From contig JBCBQC010000012.1 of assembly GCA_039820405.1 (NCBI GenBank), positions 31,364-95,363 on the forward strand: a stretch of 64,000 nucleotides of DNA, in the 5' to 3' direction. The position numbers and the translations under genes were made by a program. Within the stretch, counting starts at the first letter, position 1, and every line of letters starts with the position of its first letter. Positions 26,425 through 35,559 of the stretch are shown piece by piece. The notes beneath the pieces were generated by a model. It was not told the origin of the DNA. It did not search any database and worked only from the letters and a program-made list of their open reading frames with translations. The DNA is from CALLVY01 sp937899855. GTDB lineage: Bacteria; Bacteroidota; Bacteroidia; Chitinophagales; Saprospiraceae.

Positions 26425-27195
26425 ATGTTCAGGTTCCTCGTACTGATTGTGCTACTGTCTTATGCCTGCGGGAACCCCCGTTTGAAAACCTCTGATACCG
26501 AAAATCCCCTGAACGAAACTGCGGCGAGTGCCCGTCTGCTGTTTTTTAGCAAAACGGCGGCTTTCCGTCACGAATCCATTCCCAGTGGACTGGCTGCGCT
26601 ACAACGGATTGCCCAGCAGTCCAACTGGCAGTGGGTCGCTACCGAGCGATCCACCATCTTCCATCCCGACTCCCTCCCTCGTTTCGACGCCATCGTTCTG
26701 CTCAATACCACGGGCGACGTATTCGACGACGCCCAGCAGGAAGCCTTGCGCCGTTACGTGCGCGCTGGTGGGGCCTTGGTCGGTATCCACGCCGCCACCG
26801 ATACCGAGCACGACTGGCCCTGGTATCAAAAAGCGATGGCGGCAAAATTTGATTCGCATCCCGAGCCTCAGGAGGCCCGCTTGATCGTTCGCCGCGATCA
26901 GGACCATCCGGCCACCCGGCACCTGCCCGCAGAATGGCGGGTCTACGACGAGTGGTACTACTTTGCGGCTCCCGTTGGAGACTACGTCACGCCACTCCTT
27001 TTCCTGGATCGGGAGAGTATCACGGGTGGTAAGTCGTCGACTGGGCAGCATCCGCTCTGTTGGTATCACGAGTACGACGGTGGACGCGTCTTTTACACCG
27101 CCCTGGGGCATACGGAGGCTATTTATCAAAATCCCGCGTACCTCCAGCATCTACAGGGGGCCATCGATTGGGCCCTGGCTCCTCAGAACCATTGA
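26425..27195 (+). CDS. ThuA domain protein, probable lipoprotein
   Basis: 256 residues from the ATG at 26425. The N-terminus MFRFLVLIVLLSYACG ends in a Cys that could be lipidated, although the residue at -3 is Ser rather than Leu. The ThuA domain follows: LLFFSKTAAFRHESIP, FDAIVLLNTTGDVF, LRRYVRAGGALVGIHAATDT, then PLCWYHEYDGGRVFYTALGH near the end. ThuA proteins have a glutamine-amidotransferase-like fold and are linked to sugar (trehalose) use or binding. No sugar operon surrounds it, so its substrate is unknown. Confidence 0.85.
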   Translation: MFRFLVLIVLLSYACGNPRLKTSDTENPLNETAASARLLFFSKTAAFRHESIPSGLAALQRIAQQSNWQWVATERSTIFHPDSLPRFDAIVLLNTTGDVFDDAQQEALRRYVRAGGALVGIHAATDTEHDWPWYQKAMAAKFDSHPEPQEARLIVRRDQDHPATRHLPAEWRVYDEWYYFAAPVGDYVTPLLFLDRESITGGKSSTGQHPLCWYHEYDGGRVFYTALGHTEAIYQNPAYLQHLQGAIDWALAPQNH

Positions 27196-27232
27196 ACGCT
27201 TCTTCGCTACTAAAAACCTTTCGAAAGGACTC

Positions 27233-27994
27233 CTACTGGTTGGGGGTCCAATCGGTCAGGGCGGTGGCCAATTCCTTTTGATCGTTCGTTCTCACCAGCC
27301 GGTGGAGGAAGCGGTGGGTGTCGAGGGTTTGGACCTCGGCCCGGACTTCGTCCTGCCACTGGGCTTCGGCGCGGTAGATGATGTCGAGTTGTTGGAGTTG
27401 GCCGTTTTGCAGGACGGGGGGGGCGAGTGCTTCCAGCATCCAGTTGAGGTAGACGACGTTGTTGAGGTGACCGTTGAAGTCCAGGTCGTACCAGGCGACG
27501 CGGAATGTGCGTTGGCGTTCGGCGGATTGCCAGGGGGGGAGTTTGAGTTCGGGGCGGGGGAGGCAGTCGGCGGGGTCGGGCATTTTAAAGCGGACGATAA
27601 AATCGGCGGGGATGGGGGCGAGACGGCGATTTTGGGTATCCATCAGTAGCCACTTGGAGGCGGCCTCGGCGATGAGTTGTCCGTCGGCATCGAAGACGCG
27701 GTAATCGCGATAGGTAAATAGGCGGTGGAAGCCCGCGGGATGGGTTTCGATGGTGATGGTTTCGCCCAGTTGGGGGAGGCGTTGGACCCGAAAGCGCATC
27801 TGGCGGATGACCCAGGAGATTTGGGCTTTTTCCAGGTCCCAGACCGATACCTTGAGGTCGATCACGTTTTGCATCGCGGCCTCGTGCATCAACTTAAGGA
27901 GGTGAGCGAGGGTGGCTTCTTTTTTTTGTCCGGTCTCGTAAGTTCGAATTTTAAAACTTTCTCGATAAGTGAGGAGGTGGGGCAGCTTTTGCAT
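27233..27994 (-). CDS. Acyl-ACP thioesterase (FatA/FatB type)
   Basis: 253 residues from the ATG at 27994; an ATG at 28033 adds 13 residues that look unrelated. The protein is a double hot-dog enzyme that releases fatty acids from acyl carrier protein. The first hot-dog contains SWVIRQMRFRVQRLPQLGE, and the second has YDLDFNGHLNNVVYLNWMLE, where the Asn/His pair forms the active site in plant FatA/B. The length is normal for bacterial members. The gene is convergent with the ThuA gene. No other fatty-acid genes are adjacent. Confidence 0.87.
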   Translation of the reverse strand: MQKLPHLLTYRESFKIRTYETGQKKEATLAHLLKLMHEAAMQNVIDLKVSVWDLEKAQISWVIRQMRFRVQRLPQLGETITIETHPAGFHRLFTYRDYRVFDADGQLIAEAASKWLLMDTQNRRLAPIPADFIVRFKMPDPADCLPRPELKLPPWQSAERQRTFRVAWYDLDFNGHLNNVVYLNWMLEALAPPVLQNGQLQQLDIIYRAEAQWQDEVRAEVQTLDTHRFLHRLVRTNDQKELATALTDWTPNQ

Positions 27995-28166
27995 GGGGAC
28001 GTGCGTTTTTACGATAGCAACAAAACAAAACATAATGCTATGAAAAAATAAGCACTAAAGCGAACGCAACGGAAAAAATTACTGTTGCTTTTTGTACACA
28101 CTCTTACCATAGCCTCCCGACCAACTTTTGAACCGTTTCATTCTATTCACCCTAAACTGTGCAGCT

Positions 28167-28226
28167 ATGTTGTACCTCATCGCTTTTTTGATCGTCCGGT
28201 TGGTGTACGAGGTTTATCGGGGCTGA
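28167..28226 (+). CDS. Possible 19-residue hydrophobic peptide
   Basis: MLYLIAFLIVRLVYEVYRG is a short frame with a hydrophobic first half and a charged end, in a 250-base gap between divergent genes. Tiny single-segment membrane peptides exist in many bacteria, but nothing here beyond the composition supports expression. Confidence 0.15.
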   Translation: MLYLIAFLIVRLVYEVYRG

Positions 28227-28244
28227 GGTTGCGGCAGCTCGCCC

Positions 28245-28787
28245 TCAATGACAGGCCGCGCTGCTGTACTCCACATGCCCTCGACCCTCCCAGCACCGCC
28301 AAACTTGCCGCGCGGAGCTAATCCGCCAAAATCCATTTTGCCTTTCCATCCTAATGATCGCCTTCAAAGCGCTCACCGAATCATCGAGTAAGCCATCCTC
28401 GGTAACGGTCACCAGTACCTTGTCGAACACTTCACCTCCGCTGAGACTCTTGACGGCCACCGTCTTTTCCCGACAATCGAATTGTGCCCCTACGAATTGG
28501 AGGGCCACCGTCAGGGGCGATTCCGTCCAGGCCTGACCCGCTTCCCGCGCTTGGGCCACTTCCTCGTTGAAGGCGGTAAAGCTCATCACCTGCCCCTTGG
28601 TCTCCAGGCTTTCCGGGCTTGGTGGGGGAGGGGTGCTGCTGGGCGCTGGTGGAGAGGAGAGCGATTGGGCAAGCGGGGTACTATCGGCGAGCTGGGCGCT
28701 TTGGGTGGGAGGAGTCGTTCCCGTCTCGCAGGCGACCAAAACGGACATACAACCGATCAAAAATGCGGTGAAATAGCGTTGGTTCAT
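28245..28787 (-). CDS. Hypothetical lipoprotein with proline-rich linker
   Basis: 180 residues. The signal peptide ends in a good lipobox (VLVAC, Cys20). A Ser/Pro/Thr-rich low-complexity linker (for example SSPPAPSSTPPPPSPES) covers about residues 25-58, followed by a compact domain with strands (FVGAQFDCREKTVAVKSLSG, VFDKVLVTVTEDGLLD) and two late tryptophans. I do not recognise the domain. It probably sits on a membrane facing the periplasm. It is divergent from the small membrane protein gene at 28876. Confidence 0.65.
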   Translation of the reverse strand: MNQRYFTAFLIGCMSVLVACETGTTPPTQSAQLADSTPLAQSLSSPPAPSSTPPPPSPESLETKGQVMSFTAFNEEVAQAREAGQAWTESPLTVALQFVGAQFDCREKTVAVKSLSGGEVFDKVLVTVTEDGLLDDSVSALKAIIRMERQNGFWRISSARQVWRCWEGRGHVEYSSAACH

Positions 28788-28875
28788 ACAATAAAGATAG
28801 CGGATTTTATCGTTTTTTTAACGCGGCCCAAAAACTAGCCGCACGCACCTATTCGTTCCCCAATAAAGAATCGCC

Positions 28876-29094
28876 ATGAGTCGGATGAAAATGCTGAAAA
28901 ACGAGAAGAGAAATCGCCGTAAAGCCTTCTGGCTCACTACGGTTTTTTACCTATCCATCTTCGGCGGAGGCTTGCTCTACAGCCAGAGCGAGTCCTTGCT
29001 TCCCTTGCTGCCGGATTCGGTCAAAGAGGTACTCCCCGAGTGGTGGGTCCAACCCGAAGCGGCGCCCGCCGCCGGAAACAAGCCCAGTGCCTGA
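28876..29094 (+). CDS. Small single-pass membrane protein
   Basis: 72 residues. A very basic start (SRMKMLKNEKRNRRKAF) is followed by one hydrophobic helix (~19-36, TTVFYLSIFGGGLLY) and a proline/alanine-rich tail, implying an inside-out topology with the tail outside the cytoplasm. I do not recognise the family. The stop lies 2 bases from the stop of the convergent deoxynucleoside kinase gene. Confidence 0.5.
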   Translation: MSRMKMLKNEKRNRRKAFWLTTVFYLSIFGGGLLYSQSESLLPLLPDSVKEVLPEWWVQPEAAPAAGNKPSA

Positions 29095-29096
29095 GG

Positions 29097-29747
29097 CTAT
29101 TCCCGAAACAGACCCAGCAACTCTCCCGACACCAGATTAATCACCTTACCGAGGTCCTCGGGATTGTTCTTAAAATCCACTTCGTTGGCATCGATCACCA
29201 GTAAGTTGCCTTCCCGGTAGCCATCGATCCAATCTTCATAACGCTCGTTGAGTCGTTTGAGGTAGTCGAGGCTCATGCTGCCTTCGTAATCGCGTCCGCG
29301 GGTTTGGATGTGGGAGACGAGGGTGGAGATGTCGGCTTTGAGGTAGATCAGGAGGTCGGGGGGCTGAATCTGGGAGGTCATCAGCTTAAAGAGGTCGAAG
29401 TAATTGTTGAAATCTCGGGTCGACATGAGCCCCATATCGTGGAGGTTGGGGGCAAAAATGTAGGCATCCTCGTAGATGGTCCGGTCCTGGACGACGGTGA
29501 TCCCGCCCTTGAGGATTTCGAGGATTTGCCGGTAGCGGTTGTTGAGAAAATAGACCTGCAAATTGAAGGACCACCTTTTCATATCGTTGTAAAAGTCACT
29601 CAGGTAGGGATTGTTGTCCGTAGATTCGTAGTGGACTTCCCAGCCAAAATGCTTGCCCAACTGGGTGCAGAGGGTGGTTTTACCCGCCCCGATGTTGCCC
29701 GCAATGGCGATGTACTTGATGGCGGGATAGGTGGTGGCTTCGTTCAT
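29097..29747 (-). CDS. Deoxynucleoside kinase
   Basis: 216 residues from the ATG at 29747 (MNEATTYPAIKYIAIAG). The P-loop GNIGAGKT is at 17-24, followed by the WEVHYESTDNNPYL substrate region, the DRTIYEDAYIF motif equivalent to the ERS/DRS site, and RGRDYEGSMSLDYLKRLNER as the lid. It phosphorylates deoxynucleosides for salvage; the specific base cannot be read with certainty. In Bacteroidota this family is usually annotated as deoxyadenosine/deoxyguanosine kinase. A start 27 bases upstream is possible. Confidence 0.9.
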   Translation of the reverse strand: MNEATTYPAIKYIAIAGNIGAGKTTLCTQLGKHFGWEVHYESTDNNPYLSDFYNDMKRWSFNLQVYFLNNRYRQILEILKGGITVVQDRTIYEDAYIFAPNLHDMGLMSTRDFNNYFDLFKLMTSQIQPPDLLIYLKADISTLVSHIQTRGRDYEGSMSLDYLKRLNERYEDWIDGYREGNLLVIDANEVDFKNNPEDLGKVINLVSGELLGLFRE

Positions 29748-29940
29748 TGTGTGCAGTTTAGAGATTGAAAGCAACGTAAAAAAAAGACGGATTGGGGCCG
29801 ATCAAATGGCTGCGCCAAATTACGAAGCTTCCCACATTTTTCGGTAATGCGGAGGAGAAAAATAAAGCGACAATTTGGGACGACCCCGCAAATTGGCTAC
29901 CTTGGCCGATGAATTGATCCTACCGATCTAATAATTTATC

Positions 29941-30231
29941 ATGACCGTAGACAACGCGCTAATTTCCAAGCTGGAAAAGCTGGCCCGCCTGCAATTACCG
30001 CCCGAGCAGCGCCAACAACTGCTCGGTGACCTCAACGCCATCCTCGAAATGGTGGCCAAGCTCAACGAGTTGGACACCGAAGGCGTAGCTCCCCTGACCT
30101 ACATCAGCGATGCCGTTTTCCTCGGTCGCGAGGACGTCGTCGCCAAACAGGTCGACCGGGAAGCCGCCCTACGCAACGCACCGGACCAGGATGGGCAGTA
30201 CTTTAAAGTGCCCAAGGTAATCGATTTGTAA
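29941..30231 (+). CDS. gatC: Asp/Glu-tRNA amidotransferase subunit C
   Basis: 96 residues, the usual GatC length. It opens ISKLEKLARLQLPPEQRQQL, has the FLGREDVVAKQVDREAALRN segment and ends GQYFKVPKVIDL, which is the GatC C-terminal signature. GatC stabilises the GatCAB complex that converts Glu-tRNA(Gln) and Asp-tRNA(Asn). gatA and gatB are not in the window, so the subunits are encoded apart. An ABC transporter ATPase gene starts 18 bases downstream. Confidence 0.93.
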   Translation: MTVDNALISKLEKLARLQLPPEQRQQLLGDLNAILEMVAKLNELDTEGVAPLTYISDAVFLGREDVVAKQVDREAALRNAPDQDGQYFKVPKVIDL

Positions 30232-30249
30232 GTCACTAAATACGCTGGA

Positions 30250-30984
30250 ATGGAATCCGTTATCGAAGTCAAGGGATTACGCAAGACCTACGTCATGGGA
30301 ACGCAGACCGTCAATGCCTTGCGCTCGGTCGATCTTAATATCCACAAAAATGATTACGTCGCCCTGATGGGCCCCTCCGGCTCGGGGAAGTCTACCCTGA
30401 TGAACCTGCTGGGCTGTCTGGATACCCCCTCGGCTGGCGATTACCGGCTCGACGGCATCAACGTCAGTACCATGGAGGACGCTGATCTGGCCGAAGTACG
30501 CAACAAAAAGATCGGCTTTGTTTTCCAAACCTTTAACCTCCTGCCCCGCCTCTCCGCCCTGGGCAACGTCGCCCTGCCGCTAGTGTACGCCGGCCTGGGA
30601 CGCAGCGCCCGCGAGGCCAAGGCCCGGGCCGCCCTCGAATCCGTAGGCCTGGGCGACCGCGTCGACCACAAACCCAACGAACTTTCCGGGGGGCAGCGCC
30701 AACGGGTGGCCATCGCCCGGGCCCTGGTCAATGATCCCTCCCTCATCCTGGCGGACGAACCCACGGGGAATCTCGATACCCGCACCTCCATCGAAATCAT
30801 GGCCATCTTCGAGGAGCTCTACAAAAAGGGCAATACCATCATCATCGTTACCCACGAACCCGATATTGCCGAGCATTGCCAACGCATCATCCGCCTGCGC
30901 GACGGGCTGGTGGAAAAAGACGAGATCAACGAACGGATGGTCAGCGCTCAGTCCAATCCGATTTTGCTTCAACCCCTGGACTGA
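30250..30984 (+). CDS. ABC transporter ATP-binding protein, MacB/LolD type
   Basis: 244 residues. The Walker A motif GPSGSGKST (~37-45), Q-loop FVFQTFNLLPRLSALGNVAL, signature LSGGQRQRVAIARAL and Walker B LILADEPTGNLD are all intact. The LLPRLSALGNVALP and GNLD features are typical of the MacB/LolD/FtsE-like group that powers lipoprotein release or macrolide-type efflux. No permease gene follows, so its membrane partner is encoded elsewhere. It lies between gatC and the cobalamin adenosyltransferase gene on the same strand. Confidence 0.9.
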   Translation: MESVIEVKGLRKTYVMGTQTVNALRSVDLNIHKNDYVALMGPSGSGKSTLMNLLGCLDTPSAGDYRLDGINVSTMEDADLAEVRNKKIGFVFQTFNLLPRLSALGNVALPLVYAGLGRSAREAKARAALESVGLGDRVDHKPNELSGGQRQRVAIARALVNDPSLILADEPTGNLDTRTSIEIMAIFEELYKKGNTIIIVTHEPDIAEHCQRIIRLRDGLVEKDEINERMVSAQSNPILLQPLD

Positions 30985-31023
30985 CTACGGGGCGGAGCCT
31001 TTCACCTTATCCAAATTCAAACC

Positions 31024-31575
31024 ATGTCCTTTAAGATCTATACCAAAACTGGCGACCTAGGCGAGACCTCGCTTTTCGGTGGCCGCCGCTTGTCCAAAAG
31101 CCACCTCCGCATCGAATGCTACGGTACGGTCGACGAGCTCAACGCCTTCATCGGATTGCTGCGCGATGGCCTGAGCGATGCCGCGCGCAAGGAGCAACTC
31201 AAAGCCATCCAAGATCGTCTCTTCGTAATTGGCTCCAACCTGGCCAGCGATCCCGAGAAGGATTTGCCCGTACCCGACATCCTGGCCTCCGACATCGACC
31301 TGCTGGAGAAGGCCATGGATACCATGGATGAGGACCTCCCCCCCCTCAAAAACTTTATCCTGCCGGGGGGGCATCCCCTCGTCTCCCAGGCCCACGTTTG
31401 CCGAACGGTCTGCCGGCGGGCCGAGCGCCTGATCGTCGCCCTACAGCGGGCCGAACCCGTCGCCCCCATTATTCTCCAATACCTCAACCGCCTGTCGGAC
31501 TATTTCTTTATCCTTTCCCGTCACCTGGCTCTCCAAATGGGCGTGGAGGAGATCGTCTGGAATCCCCGCAGCTAA
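31024..31575 (+). CDS. Cob(I)alamin adenosyltransferase, PduO type
   Basis: 183 residues. The N-terminal ATP-binding motif KIYTKTGDLGETSLFGGRR (~3-21) is followed by IECYGTVDELNAFIG, PGGHPLVSQAHVCRTVCRRA and the C-terminal LNRLSDYFFILSRHLA, all PduO signatures. The enzyme transfers the adenosyl group of ATP to cob(I)alamin to make coenzyme B12. No other B12 genes are adjacent, so it may serve salvage of imported corrinoids. The next gene begins 36 bases downstream. Confidence 0.94.
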   Translation: MSFKIYTKTGDLGETSLFGGRRLSKSHLRIECYGTVDELNAFIGLLRDGLSDAARKEQLKAIQDRLFVIGSNLASDPEKDLPVPDILASDIDLLEKAMDTMDEDLPPLKNFILPGGHPLVSQAHVCRTVCRRAERLIVALQRAEPVAPIILQYLNRLSDYFFILSRHLALQMGVEEIVWNPRS

Positions 31576-31597
31576 AGGGGCTTTTCCCGTCAATTCT

Positions 31598-31605
31598 TAT
31601 CTTTG
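31598..31605 (+). promoter_or_regulatory. TAnnTTTG promoter box just before the HD phosphodiesterase gene
   Basis: TATCTTTG fits the Bacteroidota -7 consensus. Only 6 bases separate it from the ATG at 31612, so a transcript starting about 7 bases downstream would be leaderless or nearly so. Confidence 0.35.
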
Positions 31606-31611
31606 TGGCGT

Positions 31612-33663
31612 ATGAAGGACCCCGCCCTACGTCGTTTTTGGACCTGGTCCAGTTGGAGCCGTTACGGACTCGCACTGGTCGTAGTGGTTTTTATCAGTTT
31701 TCTCTTTCCCCAAGTGGAAAAGGAAACGTGGGCCGACCGGGCGGGTGGCGTCTGGACGGGAGCGGACCTCTACGCGCCCGCGCCCTTGCCCCTGCGTAGA
31801 GGCGATACCGCGACCGCTCCGTCCGAAGGGCTGGAGCAGCTGCCCCGCTTTCGCCTCGACCGTCAGCGGGCCGAAGTGGAGGAGTTGACCTTCGCCCAAG
31901 AATTCCAAAGCCAGCTTACCATCGTACGCCAGGATCGCTCGGCTTATTTCGACCTGTTGCGCTTTCCCGAAAAGTACCTGAACTACGGCAAGGGTTTGAT
32001 CCGCCACTTTTACGACATTGGAATCCTTCCCCCGCCCGAAGTATTCGACCCGGCGCGGCAGCCCGAGTTGCTCCTCGATGATGGGGTAGCCACCAAACGC
32101 CGCTCGGTTAATGCTTTTTTGACCCTGGAGGGTGTGGAGTTGGCCATTGGTGATTCCCTGTTTGCCAGTGGCTTGGCAGAAGCGGAGTTTCTTTTTCCCC
32201 TACTTCAGGTGCGCTTTCGCTCCAACCTGCTCCCGCTGATAGCGGAGGAGGGCACGGCTGGCGCACCCGTGGCGGCGGTCGCGATTCCCCGTGGGGCCCT
32301 GCTGGTGGCCCGGGGGGATAGCCTGGGGGAGGAGGTCCAGCTGCGGCTAGAGGCTTACGAGGAGTGGCGGATGACCAATGGCCAGGGCCCCGCCCAGCCC
32401 GCCCTGATTTTTACGGGCAACTTTTTACTGACCAGTCTGCTCATCGGCCTGTTTCTGTTTTACCTCCAGTTTCATGCCCCCGATGCCTTTGGGTCGTGGA
32501 AGAAGTTGAGCTTTATGTTGCTTTGGTTGGCGGTGTATAGCTATCTGGTGTATTCCCTGGAAAATCTATCGGCGCTGAGTGTTTACGTGATCCCCTTTTG
32601 CATTGCTCCGCTAATTATCAAGGTCTTCTTCAACGATCGGCTCGCGCTCTTTACCCACTTGATCGTCATCCTAATCGCCAGTATGCTGACGGCCGAGGGC
32701 TACGAATTTACCTTTCTCAATTTGCTGGCGGGGATCGTGGTGGTATTGAATAAAGTTGAATTGCGCAATTGGTCGCGTTTTTTTTACACCATTGCGGCCC
32801 TCTTCGTGGCCTACGCGGCGGGCTTTCTGGGATTGTCCCTGATCGGTACGGGGCAGTGGATGGCCATCGAATGGACGACCTACCGTTGGCTGTTTCTCAA
32901 CGTCTTGCTGACCCTACTGGCCTATCCCTTGATCCCACTGCTGGAGCGAATTTTTGGTTTCGTCTCTTCGATTACGCTGATAGAATTATCAGACATGAAT
33001 CAGCCCCTGCTCAAGGAATTGTCTTTGGTAGCGCCGGGCACCCTCCAACATTCGCTACAGGTCGCTAATCTGGCCGAGGCGGCAGCCAACGCGATTGGAG
33101 CCAAGCCACTTTTGATTAAGGTGGCCGCGCTCTATCACGATATCGGGAAGGTTCCCCAAGCCGGACATTTCATTGAAAATCAAAATGGCCCCAACCCCCA
33201 CGACCAACTCGAACCCCTCCAAAGCGCCCAGCTGATCATCGAACACGTGGCCGAGGGCGAGCGGCGGGCCCGCAAGGCCAAACTGCCCGAAGTACTGATT
33301 GACTTTATCCGTTGCCACCACGGCACCACCCGGGTGGAATACTTTTACCAACGCTACCGCCAACAACATCCTGACCGCCCCGTCGACCCCTCCGCTTTTC
33401 GCTACCCAGGCCCCAAACCCCGGAGCAAGGAAGAAACCATCCTGCTGCTCGCCGATTCCCTAGAGGCGGCCAGCAAGAGTTTGCAAAAACCCACGGAAAA
33501 AGAGTTGGAGGAATTGGTCGATCGCATCGTGGCGGGCAAGATCGGGCAGGGGCAGCTCCTGGAATCCCAGCTGACTTTTAGGGAGTTGGACCGCTGCGTA
33601 TTGGCCTTTAAGCAACTCCTCAAAAGCATTCACCACCTGCGGGTGGAATATCCTACCAAGTAG
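31612..33663 (+). CDS. PgpH-like 7TM-HD phosphodiesterase (probable c-di-AMP hydrolase)
   Basis: 683 residues from the ATG at 31612. An N-terminal membrane helix (~14-30) precedes an extracytoplasmic domain (~35-270), then seven hydrophobic segments (~270-460) and a cytoplasmic HD domain. The HD motif is ALYHDIGKVPQAGHFIENQ with His509 and Asp510; CHHGTTRVEYFYQ and the late ETILLLADSLEAASKSL also match. The layout is that of PgpH/YqfF proteins, which cleave c-di-AMP in Firmicutes. It is likely the main c-di-AMP phosphodiesterase of this organism, but the substrate is inferred from the family. Confidence 0.9.
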   Translation: MKDPALRRFWTWSSWSRYGLALVVVVFISFLFPQVEKETWADRAGGVWTGADLYAPAPLPLRRGDTATAPSEGLEQLPRFRLDRQRAEVEELTFAQEFQSQLTIVRQDRSAYFDLLRFPEKYLNYGKGLIRHFYDIGILPPPEVFDPARQPELLLDDGVATKRRSVNAFLTLEGVELAIGDSLFASGLAEAEFLFPLLQVRFRSNLLPLIAEEGTAGAPVAAVAIPRGALLVARGDSLGEEVQLRLEAYEEWRMTNGQGPAQPALIFTGNFLLTSLLIGLFLFYLQFHAPDAFGSWKKLSFMLLWLAVYSYLVYSLENLSALSVYVIPFCIAPLIIKVFFNDRLALFTHLIVILIASMLTAEGYEFTFLNLLAGIVVVLNKVELRNWSRFFYTIAALFVAYAAGFLGLSLIGTGQWMAIEWTTYRWLFLNVLLTLLAYPLIPLLERIFGFVSSITLIELSDMNQPLLKELSLVAPGTLQHSLQVANLAEAAANAIGAKPLLIKVAALYHDIGKVPQAGHFIENQNGPNPHDQLEPLQSAQLIIEHVAEGERRARKAKLPEVLIDFIRCHHGTTRVEYFYQRYRQQHPDRPVDPSAFRYPGPKPRSKEETILLLADSLEAASKSLQKPTEKELEELVDRIVAGKIGQGQLLESQLTFRELDRCVLAFKQLLKSIHHLRVEYPTK

Positions 33664-33665
33664 TT

Positions 33666-34253
33666 CTAGCTAAATCCACCGCCGTAGCTGCCGTTGTACT
33701 GGATGACGAAGGTATCGGCGATTTTGTCGTGAACGGCCTGCTTGCGTTCGTCGAAGGCGACGAAGATCAGGGAGACGATCACCAGCAAACTGATCAGCTG
33801 ATTGACCGAACCGAGGGTGACGAAGAGGTTTTCCGCTTCTAGGATGATGGCTGCATTGAAGACAACCGAGCTGATGAGGCTGATGCCGTAGATGACGTAG
33901 CGGCGCAGCGCGTGGTTGATGTCAATTTTTTGGGCCTCCGCGTCGACGACTCGTAGGCGCATGGCCATCTTACCCAGGGTAGCGCCGTACTGGCCTTCCA
34001 TGATGATCTTGTAGGCGGCCGGAATGAGCGCATTGAACATGACGTAGGGGGAGTACACGGCCTCCAGAAAGCTGATGTCGTACACCGCGGTAATGAAGAA
34101 AAGGGTAATGACGTAGATGGGAATCATGACGAGACCGTCCACGAGCGAGGCACCGACCCGCTGCCAGAAGCTGGCCAGCTGTACGCCTTCCCAGGGGGAG
34201 TTGTTTTCGGTGTAGTCGCTATCGAGAATTTCGTTGTGTTTAAAATCTTCCAT
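33666..34253 (-). CDS. RDD family membrane protein
   Basis: 195 residues. After a polar start, LASFWQRVGASLVDGLVMIP contains the Arg and Asp characteristic of the RDD family. Hydrophobic segments lie at about 37-58, 65-85 and 115-160. The end FDERKQAVHDKIADTFVI carries the conserved final Asp. RDD proteins are small integral membrane proteins of mostly unknown role. The start lies 16 bases after the amidase stop on the same strand, so the two may be co-transcribed. Confidence 0.85.
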   Translation of the reverse strand: MEDFKHNEILDSDYTENNSPWEGVQLASFWQRVGASLVDGLVMIPIYVITLFFITAVYDISFLEAVYSPYVMFNALIPAAYKIIMEGQYGATLGKMAMRLRVVDAEAQKIDINHALRRYVIYGISLISSVVFNAAIILEAENLFVTLGSVNQLISLLVIVSLIFVAFDERKQAVHDKIADTFVIQYNGSYGGGFS

Positions 34254-34269
34254 AACTTTTTATTGAGGT

Positions 34270-35523
34270 TTATTTAATCAAGCCCTCGTACAGCCACTTG
34301 GCCAGGGCTTCGCGGTTGCTTTCGAGGACGAAACGCTTTTGATCGGCGCTGTTGCGGATATTGCCCAGTTCGATAAAGACGGCCCGGGGCTTGCACTCGC
34401 GGAGCATGTGGAGGTCGCGCCCGGTAACGGTGCCGGTATAGCGTCCGTTGGAGCGGTACTTTTTGTACTTCTGGGCAAAGGTTCGGTGGATGTTTTTGGC
34501 GATGCGGCGGCTGGAGTCGCTGCCGGGGTAATGGTAAAAGAAGACGTCGGTATTGACGCCTTTGCTGCTGGAGTCGATGTGGATGATAAGGGCTTGTTGG
34601 TCTTTGATACCCTGTTTGCGGTGGCGTTCGTAGAGGGTATTGATGGCGTCCGAACGCTGGAATAGCCGTGCCTTTTGGCTGCGGGGAATTTTGTAGTCGC
34701 CCCAGCAGTATTCGTCGGTATCGCAGTCGAGGTATTCACCGGAGCGGAGGCCGTCGTCGGGGTCGCGGGTGATCATGTAGGCGATGGCGCCGTGTTGGAT
34801 TAGGCGGCGACAGAGGCGGAGGGTGACGTCGTAGGCGTATTCGTCCTCACACAGTTGGTGTTTGCGGTATTTGCCCACCGCACCGGGGTCGGGGCCGCCG
34901 TGGCCGCTGACCAGGTAAAAGACCTTGCCCCGTAGTTTTTGGTCGACTAGGGGGATGTGGGCGTATTGGGCACCGAAGATGGGGAATTTGCGGGCGCCGC
35001 TAAATTTCTGCTGTTGTTCGATGATTTTGGGGTCGATCTTCTCCCGAGCGGGTGGGGGAGGAGGGGGGTTGGGGGGATCGACTTGGGCCGTGGTGGACTC
35101 GCCACTGAGGCAGGACAATTCGTGGTAGGGTACCCACAGGATATTGGATCGGGTGAGGGTGGAGCGGCGGAGCTCTTCGGCGAGCATGGTTTCGTTGTAG
35201 CGTTTGATGCGCAGGGCCTGCTCCCAACCGGGAATATCCAGGGTGGTGCGGATGCTTTTGCCGTTGTAGCGGTAGATGAGTACGGGGATGTAGTATTTTT
35301 GACCGGCTTGGAGTTGGGATTCGGCGGAAAGCTGGTTGAGGCTGTAGAACTGGTCGAAATTACAGTCGTGTTTTTCGAGGTGGTAGCGTTCGAGCAGTTT
35401 GTAGATATTGTCTCCCGAGCGGGCGGGGACGCGGTGGAAGCGTTTTTCTTCGTGGGGCCGGAAGGCAGTAAGCACGCCCAAGGCGACGAGAAACAGCAAA
35501 AATCGGTACATCTGATAATCCAT
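34270..35523 (-). CDS. N-acetylmuramoyl-L-alanine amidase with N-terminal LysM-like region
   Basis: 417 residues from the ATG at 35523 (MDYQMYRFLLFLVALGVL), which gives a signal peptide or anchor. A LysM-like segment (VPARSGDNIYKLLERYHL) lies near residues 32-75. A proline-rich linker (about 150-165) follows, then the Amidase_3 domain with YLVSGHGGPDPGAVG (zinc His), ALIIHIDSSSKGVNTDVFFY and VFIELGNIRNSADQ (catalytic-type Glu). Such enzymes cut the bond between muramic acid and the stem peptide during cell separation. The Gly-His-Gly-Gly start of the zinc motif, in place of AGHGG, still keeps the His. Confidence 0.85.
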   Translation of the reverse strand: MDYQMYRFLLFLVALGVLTAFRPHEEKRFHRVPARSGDNIYKLLERYHLEKHDCNFDQFYSLNQLSAESQLQAGQKYYIPVLIYRYNGKSIRTTLDIPGWEQALRIKRYNETMLAEELRRSTLTRSNILWVPYHELSCLSGESTTAQVDPPNPPPPPPAREKIDPKIIEQQQKFSGARKFPIFGAQYAHIPLVDQKLRGKVFYLVSGHGGPDPGAVGKYRKHQLCEDEYAYDVTLRLCRRLIQHGAIAYMITRDPDDGLRSGEYLDCDTDEYCWGDYKIPRSQKARLFQRSDAINTLYERHRKQGIKDQQALIIHIDSSSKGVNTDVFFYHYPGSDSSRRIAKNIHRTFAQKYKKYRSNGRYTGTVTGRDLHMLRECKPRAVFIELGNIRNSADQKRFVLESNREALAKWLYEGLIK

Positions 35524-35551
35524 TTTCCATGCAATTGGCCGCGGCATCGGG

Positions 35552-35559
35552 CAAAAGTA
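35552..35559 (-). promoter_or_regulatory. TAnnTTTG promoter box for the amidase gene
   Basis: On the minus strand TACTTTTG lies 28 bases before the ATG at 35523, giving a leader of about 20 bases. It matches the same box used for several genes in this window. Confidence 0.4.
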